A DNA stretch of 64,000 bases from Cymodocea nodosa (taxonomy: Eukaryota > Streptophyta > Magnoliopsida > Alismatales > Cymodoceaceae). Below the pieces are notes generated by a model. That model saw only the letters and a list, made by a program, of their open reading frames with translations. It had not been told where the DNA came from and made no database searches. Shown in pieces: positions 22,248 to 34,499 of this stretch. The position numbers and the translations under genes were made by a program. Numbering within the stretch: the stretch's first letter is position 1; each line of letters begins with the position of its first letter. Location of the stretch: assembly GCA_036874045.1 (NCBI GenBank), contig CM072336.1, positions 14,875,001-14,939,000 on the forward strand, in the 5' to 3' direction.

Positions 22248-24437
22248 TATGAAACTTGTAAACGCTTTTATGTGTTGTTAAATTAATGGCAAAAGCGTAA
22301 ATTTTACATTTATAACTGCAAGCGCACGGTGCCCATTGTAATAAGCATGTGCAAGTATGGGTCGAATCCACAAGGAGTTTGTTTTAAATAATTTTATTAA
22401 AATGATTGTTTGATAAAACATCCACTCTATTAAATCCACAATTAAAACTCTAATTATATGTAATCAAGTTACAATTTACAAAAATACAATAAAGATTTCA
22501 AAAGTAGCATAAAACTTGTTAATTCCTAGAGCTAATAGCTAGAAAACTCAAGAAAATCTTAAGTTCACATTTCTGGAATCATAGAAATTAGTCTAAATTC
22601 TAACTCTTCTTCCTTCCAACCTGGACATTTAAAAATCTAGAGCAAATATTGGTTGGAAAGGTCATCGAGTTATCTTTAAAATGGCAGTAATTTCCTGGAC
22701 TAATTCACTCTAAGTTGCTGCCAAAGTCAGATATACAAATAGTGCGCAAAACGATTCTGAAAACTTTCCAAAAACGTGTCGTTGGTGTAAAAATCATAAC
22801 TCAACCAAATCTTCATGAAACACCACGAAATCACCGTGCCTTGAAAGATAACTCGTTCTCTAATCAGGAAAATTTACAAGAAAACATTTCGGAACGTACA
22901 AAAGCAAGACAACACGAAGGCGTCGAGCACAATTTCTGTTGCTCGACCAGTAAAACAGAGCAGATGCTACCTTCGAAAGAAAAATCGAAAAACTGAAGAA
23001 ATGCATTCTAAAAAATTCCAACAACACTACATACGTATTGTACACTTAAATTACTTACAAAAAAAACTATAACACAACATATAACTCTGAGAAATCAAAT
23101 CATACAACATAAAACAAAATGGAACATGCACTGGAATTTATAGCAAACAGGATAGACATGCATTCACAAGGTTTAAGAGTTAGTTTTATGCACAACATTC
23201 ACATATTCACATGAAGCAACTATATTCCATGAGATCTAATCTAAAACAACTATTTAAATTAAAGAAATAAAGATTTAACAAAGATCCTAAACGTGCATAT
23301 ATTTATAAATTAAAAATACCTAAATACTCATACACATTTTCTATGAAAATATGTTTACAAGTATGAGGATCTCTCCCTTCTTTTTTACCTTTAATTCATC
23401 CACTTTTCTTCAAGCATTTGATCCCTATTTGATGATGAACCACTTTGTCCGCGCCTCTACAAGGCTGTCACCACTTGCAAATCACGTCCAAAGGGGAACC
23501 GCCTATGTTTGCTTTGGAGAAAATGAGTTGCACGTCCTCAATCCACTTCCAAGATATACGGATTTGTTGGCTTTCCTCTCAATTTTGATGCTTCCTATTA
23601 CCTCATCTTGAAGATCACGTCCCATGCTCTTCCAATGCTGCACACGTGCCTCCAATACCACCGATTTCACCCGTGGAGGTCCTTTCGTATGTCGGCTTGG
23701 AGTGGAGAGAAGGAGGTCTTCTAGTATGAGGGGGAAAGCACCTAAGCTCACCAATCTTAGAGGAAAACTCTTCCAAAATCTTAGGTGGAAGAGGATGGAC
23801 GAAAATTGGAGTTGGAGTTCTTGCCCTTGCGTGGAGGAGAAAGAGGACATGATCTTTCCTTTGGCCAACCATCCTCTTTTACTTTCCATTGTCATCCATC
23901 TATGGAAATATTTCAAATACCTTCCAATTTGTGCCTCTAATTTAGGCAAGCTTTAATCATTGATTGATTGATTGGTGGATTGATTTGGAGTTTGAATTGG
24001 ACGACCATGAGTTGTTGATTTCCCATGATTTAATCCAAGGATCCACGTCCTCACCTACAACAACTCAAAAGATAACATTAAATGCATATGCACATTACAC
24101 ATAAATTGCTACACAATTATAAAGTAAAAATGAAATGTGCATAATATATTGCTTGCTCAATTGAGGATTATTTGATTTCATATATTAATGATAATTCTTT
24201 TAAGATATGCATGAAATCAATATATAAATTACTTATATCTACACATGGGCTAATTGACTAGGTGTTAATTTAATAAAGGATAAATTTGTGCATTATTGAC
24301 TATTTAACCAATAAAACATGCATAGTTCTAAAATATGATTTTCATGTAATCTTTCATAAGAACATATATAATGATGACTTATAATCCTTAATATGCACCA
24401 ATTAACATATATAAAATGCACAAATTGATACTTTACA
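22248..24437 (-). mobile_element. Solo LTR of a Tat-type gypsy element (probable)
   Basis: 2.19 kb inserted in the E2 LTR. It contains GCAAGCGCACGGTGCCC ... TGTGCAAGTATGGGTCG ... CACAAGGAG at 22317-22380, the block conserved in the Tat LTR at 7825-7882, and has a similar AT-rich far end (AATATGCACCAATTAA). Orientation is the same as that LTR, so minus sense. No internal domain is present. The exact ends are uncertain because the flanking duplication is 57 bp, not 5. The reading frames at 22715-22996 and 23351-23956 overlap on both strands and match nothing known. Confidence 0.65.
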
Positions 24438-24494
24438 TAAGCACAAACCTTAAATAAGTTACTTTTGCAGGCTAAGCAACAATCTTAGAGATGT
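24438..24494. repeat. 57-bp flanking direct repeat, right copy
   Basis: Right-hand partner of 22191-22247; after it the E2 LTR resumes. Confidence 0.85.
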
Positions 24495-24857
24495 TTTTAA
24501 AGGCTAAACAAAAACCTCACACAAAGCACCAACTTTGTGTATTCAAGACCCCAATCTTGAGTAAGTGAAGAATTACACTTCACTCTCTTCACTAAGGCCC
24601 CGACCTTGTGAAGGTATACTCACAACACCCTTGTGAGTTAGGGTTTTCAAGTAAGTGAAAATAATTTAAACTCAGGAGTCACTGACTCAAAATGAAAATG
24701 ACACACAAGACCAGATCAACTCCATTGAAGAGTTGACAAAGAAGCTCTAAGGAGAATTCTTGATTGATCTGTAGCTTTTGATCTTCTAGACTTTGTTGCA
24801 AACGAATCTTTAGAATGTTTGCAAAATTGTTGAGTAGACAATTTCTCCTTTCGAGTG

Positions 24858-24862
24858 TTGAA
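24858..24862. repeat. Target-site duplication TTGAA, left copy
   Basis: TTGAA here and at 30726-30730 flank the Tnt1-like element. The uninterrupted LTR has a single GTTGAAAAC at 45500. Confidence 0.9.
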
Positions 24863-25821
24863 TGTTGATACTTGAACGGATCGTTCAGTTAACCTTCTAT
24901 AGCATGATACTGAAACACTCAACTCTAAACTCACTAAAGCTAGGAGTGAAGAGTAAGAGAAGAAATAATATAGAGAAGAAACAAGATTTACGTGGTTCAG
25001 TAATAGCCTACGCCCACGAAGAGTTGAGGGTTCCTTTATGAGCTTCGACACAATCGACTACAATGTTTTACATCATAAAGGTTTATATACTACATAACTT
25101 AGGGTTTATAAACCTTTAATTACATACAAGCCATTACAGTAGAGGAATGATACTTCGGAAAAGAGACTCTTAATATTAGAGCCTTATTTTCTTATCTTTC
25201 CGAAATCTATAACATTTCGGATAGTTACAGACTTAACTATCTGAAGAGAATCTTCTTTCTGAACGAGCGGTACTATAGTAGGCTAATTGTCTAGAGAGAT
25301 TTAGTATTTTGAACAGTTACAGACTTAACTGTTCGAAAAGTCACTTACTTCTCTCTCTTTGTCCTTTCGAAAGGTTCTGCTGATAACTCTCTGAAAACTG
25401 CATGTCTTTCAGATAGTTACATCTTAACTATCTGAAAACTCACTTACCTAAGGAATTTTCAGATAGTTACTGCCTAATTATCTGAAGATCCACTTAAGTC
25501 ACTACTTTCCGGATACTTGGCTTTTTAATTATCTGAATATCTACTTAAGTGTCTGACTTTTGGATACTTAGCTTCATAACTGTCCAAACGTCCACTTAAG
25601 TGTCCTTTAAGTCATTTTAGATGGTTACAGCTAGTAACCCTCCGAAATCTTCTAACTTTCGAATAGTTAACACAAAGCCTCCAACTGAATCTTTATTTTC
25701 AGATACTTAGGTCTGCAACCTACTGAAAATATAAAATTGCCAGATATTTACTATTAACAAGCTTACAATTAAACCTAGACTTCTTGTGGCATACTCCACA
25801 CCTGTACTACCTTCCCTAACA
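24863..25821 (-). repeat. 3' LTR of the Tnt1-like element
   Basis: The inner side is followed by a purine tract on the minus strand (AAGTGGGAGATTG next to the LTR start), which identifies it as the 3' LTR. The motif array spans about 25200-25720. Confidence 0.88.
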
Positions 25822-26180
25822 ATCTCCCACTTGGAGTTTGTCACAATGATCGAAAAAGAAAAATCAATCTCTACACTCGACTTACAGATTATTGCAATAG
25901 CTGCTCAAATAATCATCAACTCTTCATCTCCTTCTTTTTAGTTTTTCAGGAGACCAATTAAGGTCATAAAGAGCCTTAATTTTTGTAGATTCAGAACTTT
26001 GGTTAGCATATCTACTGCATTTTCAGATCCAGCAATCTTTTGAAGATCTAACCCGTTCTGCTCCATCTCTTCCCTTATGAAATGAAATCTCATTCTCATA
26101 TGCTTGGACCTTGAATGGAACTTTGGATTCTCAGCTAAATAAATTGCACTTTGATTGTCACAGAACAGAATGCTTCTATT

Positions 26181-27510
26181 CTATTTGTGCTCTAATTCGG
26201 CTAGTACATTATTTAGCCAGATTCTTTCTTTAGCTGCCTCTGCTACTGCAACATATTCAGCTTCTATGGTCGAGAGTGCAACAATACTTTGCAACTTGGA
26301 TCTCCAGCTAATTGCAGTACTTGCTATGCAGAAAACATAACCTGAAGTACTTCTGCTTTTATCCAACTCTCTTCCTAAATCAGCATCACAGTAGTCAATC
26401 AATTCAACTGGTCCTTTCTTGAAATTCAGATCTACATCTAGGGAATATCTAAGATATCTGAGTATCCATAGTATTGCAGACCAATGCTCAACTCTTGGTT
26501 CTGCCATATATCTACTAACCACTCCCATTGCATGAGATATATCAGGTCTTGTGCATATCATGGCATACATTAAACTTCCCACTGCTGAAGCATATGGTAT
26601 TTTGGACATTCTTGTCCTTTCTTCTTCAATCTTAGCTGACTGATATTTAGACAACTTGAAGTGGGGTCTGAGAGGTAGTTCAGTCTTCCTCTCATTTGAG
26701 ATATTAAATCTCCTTAGTACCTTTTCTAGATACTTCTTCTAATTTAATCTCAAAGTGGCTACTACTTTATCTCTAATAATTCTCATACCCAAGATTTGCT
26801 TGGCTTCTCTCATATCTTTCATGTCAAATTCTTTTGATAGTTGTCTCTTCAATTGCTTAATCTGTTCCATACTGGAACAAGCAATTAACATATCTTCTAC
26901 ATAAATCAGTAGAATAATGAAGCAATCATTTAGTAGTTTTATGTAGCAGCAATAGTCTGTATCACATCTTTTGAAGCCTAGGGTACAAATAAAGGTATTA
27001 AATTTCTTGTACCATTGTCGTGGTGTTTGCTTCAACCGTACAGACTTTTCAGCAATTTACAAACTGTCTTTCTTTTCTTGCCAATAATTGCAAAACCTTC
27101 TAGTTGCATCATGTAAAGTTCTTCCTACAAGTCACCATGTAAGAATGTTGTCTTTACATCCATTTTGCTCTAAGAGCAAATTTTTTGCAGCAACAATGCT
27201 TAAGACTATTTTAATAGTATTCATCTTCACAATAGGAGAGAATACTTTTATATAGTCTATATCTTAAATTTGCTGAAAACCCTTGACGACAAGTCTGGCT
27301 TTATATTTCTTGCTGCCATCCGGTTATTCTTTCATCCTGAACACCCACTTGTTTCTTAGGATTTTCTTTCCTTCTAGCAAAGAAGTTAGCTCCCAGGTAT
27401 TATTCTTCTCTAGGGATCTCATTTCTTCTTTCATTGCTAACTCCCATTTGTGTGCATCACTTGCATAGATTGCTTCCTGATATGTTTCAGGTTCACCATC
27501 ATCCATCAAT
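26181..27510 (-). pseudogene. Tnt1-like reverse transcriptase and RNase H region
   Basis: RT on the minus strand: WELAMKEEMRSLEKNNTWEL, KKILRNKWVFRMKE, then KQTPRQWYKKF and EFDMKDMREAKQILGM. RNase H: YASAVGSLMYAMICTRPDIS, LIDYCDADLGRELDKSRSTS, ALSTIEAEYVAVAEAAKERI. These are the classical Tnt1-group blocks. Broken. Confidence 0.88.
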
Positions 27511-27860
27511 AACAGATAATTGAATGATGGTACATACCTAACTCGTTGTCTGGAAACCCTTCCAGACCTTCTAAGTTGTCTAGTGACAACTTCATCTTCT
27601 TGATCATCTAGATGTTCAACCTCTAGAAGCTGAATTTCTTCTATAAGTTCCTTTTGAGGTTGTTCAACATCATTGTCTAGACTGATCTCAGCAGTACTTC
27701 TAAACTGAAGCTCTGACTACTATTCTTCTGCACTTTCTTTGTGCTTAAACATTTTGGATTCAATGAATATGACATCTTTTGCACAGATTATTTTCTTGGT
27801 TTCTTCTACCCAAAATCTGTAACCAAAATAATCCTTACCATAGCCAATGAAATAACATTT

Positions 27861-28943
27861 CTATGACTTTGAATCCAACTTATCTCTTTTGTCACTATTC
27901 AAGTGGACAAATGACTTGGATCTAAAGACTTTCAAGTAAGCATAGTTTACCTCTTTCCTTGTCCACAACTCTTCAGGGTTCTTAAGCCCTATTGGGATAG
28001 ATGATCCTCTATTTATTAGATAGGCAACTGTATTAATAGCTTCTGCCCAAAATGTTTTGGGAAAACCCACATGTAATCTCATGCATCTTGCCCGTTCATT
28101 CAAGGTCCTATTCATCCTTTCAGCAACTCCATTTTGTTGTGGAGTTCCAGCTACAGTCCTCTGCCTTCTAATTCCTTGTTCTTCGCAGTAAACTTTAAAT
28201 TCATGGCTATCATATTCTCCTCCATTATTTGACCTAATGGATTTGACTTTTCTTCCACTCTGATTTTCCACTTCTGCCTTCCATTTCTTGAAGACTTGGA
28301 AAACTTCAGACTTCTGTTTTAGAAAATAAACCCATACCTTCCTAGTACTGTCATCAATGAATGTGACATAATAGAGAGCACCTCCTAAAGAACTGATAGA
28401 AGCAAGCCCCCACACATCCGTGTGAACCAACTCCAATTTCTGTGACTTAGGATCATGAGGATTTCTAGCAAAGCTGACTTTCTTCTGCTTTCCCTCAATG
28501 CAGTCCTCACATATCCCTAAATTGACATTCTTCAGCTTAGGGATTTTCCCTTCTGCCAGTAAAACTTTCAGTCCATTCTCACTAAGGTGTCCCAATCTTT
28601 TATGCCATAAGTCAATGTCTTTAGTATCACTGACTGCTGCAATAGAGTCATCTTGATCCGATGTTAAGTATAAGGTGCTTGTCCTCTGTCCTAAGGCAAT
28701 AATTCTTGCACCTTTGGTTACCTTCCATTTGCCTGCACCAATGGCAATCTGATAACCATCATTGTCTAGGGAACTTATGGAAATTAATTGCTTTGCAAGA
28801 TCGAAAACATATATAACTTCTTGCAATTTCCATGTCTCTTGCTTTATTTTTATGTGTACCTCTCTTATTCCCAACACATCTAGACTTGTGTTGTTAGCTA
28901 GGTACACCTTTTTCACAGGAGTTGCACGATAACTATGCAACAA
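27861..28943 (-). pseudogene. Tnt1-like integrase
   Basis: A 360-residue open stretch holding the end of the protease region (VYLANNTSLDVLGIREVHI), the GAG-pre-integrase zinc region (LWHKRLGHLSENGLKVLL, CEDCIEGKQKKVSF) and the integrase core (LVHTDVWGLASISSLGG, YVTFIDDSTRKVWVYFLK, RSNNGGEYDSHEF, GTPQQNGVAERMNRTLNE). These zinc-binding and catalytic-core blocks place it in the copia integrase family. Part of a broken polyprotein. Confidence 0.92.
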
Positions 28944-29141
28944 ATCCTTCCTATAGGTAGTGTGGAAAGAAACTCCTGAGTCTAGTACCCATGAGTCAAT
29001 TGAACTGTCAACACAACGTATTAGGGCATCATCTGAATTGTAGGAGACAACATTTGCAATTGCTCCTTTTGATTCCTTCCCTCTATTGTCTTTCTTGGGA
29101 GCCTTACACTGTGACTTGAAGTGTCCTCATTGATTGCAGTT

Positions 29142-29840
29142 CTAGCATTTGATATCTACTCTCATTTTACTAGTACCTCTAGACTTTGACCTTCCTTTGG
29201 ATTTAAATTGTTTTGACTTACTTCTCCCTCTAATTTCAACACTAAGGGCAGAAGTTGAAGCTGACAATTCACTTTTCTTGCAAATGTCCTCACTCAAAAT
29301 TAAATCCCGGATGTCACTCATCTTGAGCTTCTCATGACCTAGTGAACTACTTACACTAATCACAACAGGGGACCAACTTTCTAGTAATGAGGATAATAAA
29401 ATCAAGGCCCTGACTTCATCATCAAATACTATATCTACTGAATGTAATTGATTCAAAATAGTATTTAGCTCATTAACATGGTCAGTTACATTTCCACTTT
29501 AATGCATTTTCAGATTAAATAATCTACACATGAGAAATACCTTATTGGTGGCTGAAGGCTTCTCATACATGTTTGACAAAGCTTTTATCAAGTCATCTGT
29601 TGTTTTATCCTTGGTAACGTTTGAATGAACGTTCCTTGCTAGTGACAACCTGACAAGACCTAGAGCTTTTCTGTCCAATAACTCCCACTCTTCCTGATCC
29701 ATCTTCTTTAGTTTTCTTTCGAACAAAGGTTGATGAAGATCCTTTTGATATAAACAGTCTTCGATCTGAGACCTCTAGTATCCAAAATCTTTACCACCAA
29801 ACTTCTCGATCCTGAGCTTTCTATCATCTGCCATTCTGTT
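29142..29840 (-). pseudogene. Tnt1-like gag
   Basis: Minus strand: EEWELLDRKALGLVRLSLA, DDLIKALSNMYEKPSATNKV, then VRALILLSSLLESWSPVV and a basic tail KSKQFKSKGRSKSRGTSK. This is the copia UBN2-type gag pattern of Tnt1/Tork elements. Broken. Confidence 0.85.
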
Positions 29841-29871
29841 AAACTGAAGAACCTTTCACTCTAATACTAGT

Positions 29872-30725
29872 TGTTGATACTTGAAAGGATCGTTCAGTTA
29901 ACCTTCTATAGCATGATACTGAAACACTCAGCTCTAAACCCACCGAAGCTAGGAGTGAAGAGTAAGAGAGGAAATAATACAAAGAAGAAATAGAATTTAC
30001 GTGGTTCAGCAATAGCCTACGTCCACGAACAGTTGAGGTATGAGCTTCGGCACAATTAATCGCGATGTTTTACAACATCATAAAGGTTTATATACTACCC
30101 AACTTAGGGTTTATAAACCTTTAATTACATACAAGCCATTACAGTAGAGGAATGATACTTCAGAGAAGAGACTCTTAATATCGGAGCCTTATTTTCTTAT
30201 CTTTCCGAAATCTACAACATTTCAGATAATTATAGACTTAACTATTCGAAGAGAATCTTCTTTCTGAATGGGTAGTACTGTAGCAAGCTAACTATCTAGA
30301 GAGATTCAGTATTTTGGACAGTTACAAACTTAACTGTCCAAAAAGTCACTTACTTCTCTCTCTCTGTCCTTTTGGAAGGTTCTGTTGATAACTCTTCGAA
30401 AACTACATGTCTTTCGGATAATTACATCTTAACTATCCAAAGATCCACTTAAGTGTCTGACTTTTGGATACTTAGCTTCATAACTATCTGAACGTCCACT
30501 TAAGTGTCTTTTAAGTCATTTCAAATGATTATAACCAGTAACCCTCCAAAATCTTCTAACTTTCGGATAGTTAACTCAAAACCTTTGACTGAACCTTTAT
30601 TTTTGGATACTTAGGTCTGCAACCTACTGCAAATATAAAACTACCGAATAGTTACTGTTAACAAGCTTCTAATTGAACCTGGACTTCTTGTGGTATACTC
30701 CACACCTGTACTACTTGCCCTAACA
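29872..30725 (-). repeat. 5' LTR of the Tnt1-like element
   Basis: Inner edge next to a diverged Met-type primer site (CTAGTATTAGAG on the minus strand, 29855-29870). Outer edge followed by TTGAA. The motif array spans about 30200-30660. Confidence 0.88.
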
Positions 30726-31795
30726 TTGAAAACTTTTGTGTGTTTTTGTTTCAGTTTTCTGCAAATCCTTTTTATTTTTCATTCGAGATTTGCATAGGTG
30801 GAAAGAATTCTGAAATTGTCAAATGCCTTATGCAATAATTCATTTCCAACAACCTTCAATCATAATAAAGTTGAGATCTGCAATCAAAAGATATCTTGCC
30901 ACAACGGTTAGTCAATTAATAATAGTTGTAGTTTCTGTAAAAATAAAATCTTCGGAAGCTTTTAGAAAATTGGAGACTTAGAAAGATAACTTGTCGAAAC
31001 TCAAAATCATTTCAGATAGATAGAATTAACATTCTGAAAGACTACTTAAGTCATGTATTAAAATTGAAACACGTGTCCTTCTGAAACATCATAAAATATT
31101 AAAAATAAACTATCCGATAGAGAAGGCATGTTTCGAATACTTATAAAATATAACTCTCCGATCCTAAAGTCATTTCGGATAGTTACATAGGTAACCTTCC
31201 GAAAAGTCACTTAAGTTAGAAATAATAAAAAACTTAACTATTTGAAGTTTAAAACTAATTTCGGATACTTACTGAAGGTAACTCTCCGATTCTTAAGAGT
31301 TTTCGAACAGTTACATCGTAACCTTCCGAAAAGTCACTTAAGTCAAGCGATGAGAGACTGGCACATGTCCTTCAGAAGAAAGTAATCGAAAATACATTAA
31401 ATCAGAGAAACAGCTAACTATCCGGAATGAAAAACCTTAACTATCCAAAATTGAAGGGATTTCGATACTTACCATAAAAATTATATCCGAACATAAAAAG
31501 ACTTAACTCACCAAAGATAAATACTTTTCATATAGTTACTGATATAATTGTCTGAAAAATCAGGGGAGAAGCTTAACCATCCGATTTATCCCATTTTGTT
31601 CGATGACTTATAAATTAAATCTTCAATCAATACACTGTAGACAAAATAACCTACCGAAATCTAATTTAAAAGACTTTGAGTATATAGCAATTAGCCAAGA
31701 TTCATTTGAGTAAAATGATAGCTAAAATATGGTAGAAATAATTAAACCATACGTTGTTCATCATCAAAATTAACTGATAAATAATTGAATTAACA

Positions 31796-31810
31796 ATCTC
31801 CCCCTTTTTG
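31796..31810 (-). promoter_or_regulatory. Polypurine tract of E2
   Basis: The plus strand reads ATCTCCCCCTTTTTG right after the LTR end, so the minus strand has a purine tract directly before the LTR. A second CTCCCCCTTTG lies at about 31843. Confidence 0.85.
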
Positions 31811-32576
31811 ATGATGACAAAATTGTAAACAGATATATTCTCCCCCTTTGTTAGAATTAAAAAGTGGAGGCAATTTATTGAAGGATACTCGGAGATAAAT
31901 AAAATGTAAATTCATTGATGAAGAGTAAGAAACAATATGGATACAGAGAAACAAACAAAGAAAATTACATCAAAGGAAAACAAAAAGTCTAAGGTTCAGT
32001 TGACTTTTTATGTAACAAATCTTGAATTAAATTATCCCTCTCCCTCAGAAGTTGTTCTAAATAAGCTACTTGATCCAAAAGCATCTGATTATGTTGAAGT
32101 AGAAGCTCATTCTATTTTAAGAGGGTAACAAAACTATCAACTGTTGTAGATGGAGTTATTGGAACTAGAGTAGGTGCTGTAGGAGGTGGAGTTTCTGTAG
32201 AATGAGGTGTGGCAGGAGGTGAAGCTACTGTAGAATGAGATGCTGAATTTTGAGTTGTAGATGGTTAAAAAGGAAGGGGCAACTCAACTAGATCAAAGGA
32301 GGACATTCTCTGAAGATCCTTAAGCTGTAGTACCTTTCTTTTAATAGATTTCAAAGGTTTGCCTGATAAATCAATATATCTAGCCATCAGATGATAAATG
32401 AAATCTCCATAAAACATAAAACTTTGTAGATGAGTAATCTGAGCAATAATTACTTTTGCCTAGTTAACCATTATACCAGCCATCACAACATAAGTGGCTT
32501 GGTAGACTTTCCTCTCCAATTCATCTACATGACCTATTTTCTGAAATACAGAGGAAGACAGTATAGTGGCAATCAT

Positions 32577-34166
32577 TCAGGCCAAAACATGAAGATCTGT
32601 AGTCTTAACTAACTTAAAATGTTTATTAGGAGTTTTGCCAAACAATTTATTCATTTCTGATTCTTGCCACCCCAATTCTGATGGAGAAAGAGCAATATTT
32701 ATACCAGTAGATGGTATTCCAAAAAGGGTCTTCAAAAATTCTCCTTCAATCCTTATTGTTTGATGTTGTAGGTGCAGGAGTAAAAAATGAGTAAAAATCT
32801 CAAGATTTAAGTAGAAAAGGGGAATTAGGTCTTCAAAAATGGAAAAACCTGATGAAAGAGAAATAAGGCCTAAAAGCCCTTGATGGTTGAGTAGACTGTG
32901 AATTGTATCCATTCCTTGAAAATTTATAGGTCTGCTGTAGATAATCTTCATTCCTTGATATTTATTGAAAAAGAGATCCCTAGCTGTAGAAGATTTGGAA
33001 TAATATACATCTACAAGGATATCTAAAGAATAATTAACTAGAACCTCTGGAGTTTCATCTGCTAAAGGGGTTTTAGAAGGTGGAGGAGATGGAGGAACAG
33101 GAGCAAAGCTTGAATCTACATACAATCCTTGTATCAAAATATGAGTGTGAGGAGAAGGAATTGGATGAGATTCTGCATCAGAAGAAGGAGGAGGAGGTGA
33201 GGAGTCTTCTCTATTTACAAAAAGTGGTTTGGCAAATCTCGGATGAGAGGAGAGAGTTTTCTTTCTTCTCATAGAGTATGTGAATTGAGTAGTTGGAAGG
33301 GGAGATGTGGAAACTGTAGGCAAAACTAGAGTAGATGTAGAAATCAAGTGAGAAGGACCAGGAGCAAGTTGGTGTAAAGTGTCGATACAAAACTCAAGAA
33401 TTTGAGGATATGTTCTGCCAGCCACATGCCTGAAATCAATTCCTTTCTTGGGCAAAAAGAATTTAAGTTCAACCACTGATTTCTTCTTATCTTCCATATT
33501 AGAAAAATCATGATAACAAGCAAGATCTGTAGGCTCTTGAATTTTAATTCCTGGTTGCTCACTAAGTTTATGCAGTAAAGCTTGATTTCTCCTCCTTACT
33601 AGTGTATCTTGTAAGTGTAGGGCCATATGCAATGCATGTTTCTCAGATGCCCTAGTATCCTCAGAAGTACTCAAAAATTGGCTAACATAAGCCTCATAAA
33701 CAGATTTAAATTGAGGTTCTAAGGAGTTAACTTTGGTAGTAAATATGTCTTCATCATCCAAGGAAGAATCCTTAAAAACCCTAGGAGCAATAGAATCTGT
33801 CTTACTACACTATGAAGAACGGGTAGACGTGGTCTTCTGTTTCTTATGTCCAATAGAGGGTTTGGTGTAATTTCTCAGTGAAGGCTTTTTGGTTTTCAAT
33901 TGTTTCCCACTTTTAACAAAGGTGGTAATAGGACAAAATTTACAAAGAACAAACAATTGTTTCTCTAAACATAGGAAACGAGTGACTATTTCTAAGGTTC
34001 CATAAACTGACTCAATATCAATGACCTCTTCTCTGGTAGAAATAATGAGTTGAGCTTTTATAGGAGAAAGATCTACCATACCTGTTTGGAGATTTTGTTC
34101 CATTATTTGAATCAACTGTTCTTGCTCTTACTGAGAGAGGGTAGAAAAATGTCTAAACGAAGCCAT
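32577..34166 (-). pseudogene. SIRE accessory ORF downstream of pol
   Basis: The largest open stretch (32577-33761) codes for 394 residues, with more of the same gene up to an ATG near 34166. Visible parts: an N-terminal half with HALHMALHLQDTLVRRRNQ and RTYPQILEFCIDTLHQL, a proline/serine-rich middle (about residues 190-240), then a C-terminal domain FFNKYQGMKIIYSRPINFQG, GLLGLISLSSGFSIFEDLI and IRIEGEFLKTLFGIPSTGI. The last part resembles the plant-transposon-associated domain often found beside retroelements; I cannot confirm the family. SIRE elements commonly carry an extra ORF here, sometimes called env-like; I see no clear membrane segment or signal peptide. The same ORF is in E1. An inverted-motif array lies just upstream (34230-34490). 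Confidence 0.7.
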
Positions 34167-34229
34167 GAAGGAGAAGGCGCAAAAAAGAAATGAAGTAGAC
34201 GAAGGATTTGAGAATCGAAAAGTTAAGGT

Positions 34230-34490
34230 AGAGTGAGAAGATAACCCTCCGAAAGCATATAAATATCAGAAAGTTCTAGAGATCGGTGAGTTAGAGGTCA
34301 AACTTACTGAGAAAAAAGAGAATTTCGGATAATTACATAATAACTGTCTAAAAAAGAAATAAGGTCACAAGACAGGAACTTGTTGAAACTAAGGATTTTT
34401 CGGATAATTCTTCGGATAGTTACAACTTAACTGTCCGAAAAGCCCTTAAGACAAAAAGCTAACTCTTCGAAGACTTCCAGTACCTAACCA
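34230..34490. promoter_or_regulatory. Inverted-motif array upstream of accessory ORF
   Basis: Contains TTCGGATAGTTACAAC followed by TTAACTGTCCGAA, and AATTTCGGATAATTAC with TAACTGTC. Equivalent arrays lie at 19860-20030 and 42760-42930. Position suggests an internal promoter or leader for the accessory ORF; this is inference. Confidence 0.5.
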
Positions 34491-34499
34491 GGTAAAGAA

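Larger units (their letters stand above)
24863..30725 (-). mobile_element. Tnt1/Tork-like Ty1/copia element, fossil
   Basis: 5.86 kb, with LTRs at 24863-25821 (3') and 29872-30725 (5'), both starting TGTTGATACTTGAA on the plus strand and ending CCTAACA, and TTGAA duplications outside. Minus-strand order is gag, integrase, RT, RNase H. The LTRs differ by roughly 8% over 230 bp by eye and in length (959 and 854 bp). The shorter one has fewer copies of the inverted TTCGGATAGTTAC motif. Structure is whole; the coding part has several breaks. Confidence 0.92.
21954..31795 (-). repeat. E2 3' LTR, split by two later insertions
   Basis: LTR pieces are 21954-22247, 24438-24862 and 30726-31795; together they match the uninterrupted copies at 44843-46571 and 55129-56862. 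Plus-strand ends are TGAAAGAATCG and AATTAACA. Between the pieces lie a Tat-type solo LTR and a Tnt1-like element. The last piece (30950-31620) carries an array of TTCGGATAGTTAC-type inverted motifs with CACTTAAGTC spacers. The PPT immediately follows at 31796. Confidence 0.85.

Noticed and set aside
22715-23956. Open frames on both strands in the solo LTR-like insert
   Set aside because: They overlap on opposite strands, lack domains and sit inside an LTR-type sequence.
30950-31680. CRISPR-like array of short repeats
   Set aside because: Repeats are inverted, variable and irregularly spaced in plant LTR DNA; no cas genes are present and the context is eukaryotic.
31937-32128. Plus-strand 63-residue frame at the E2 3' end
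   Set aside because: Antisense to the region after the accessory ORF, no domain, and not preserved in E1.
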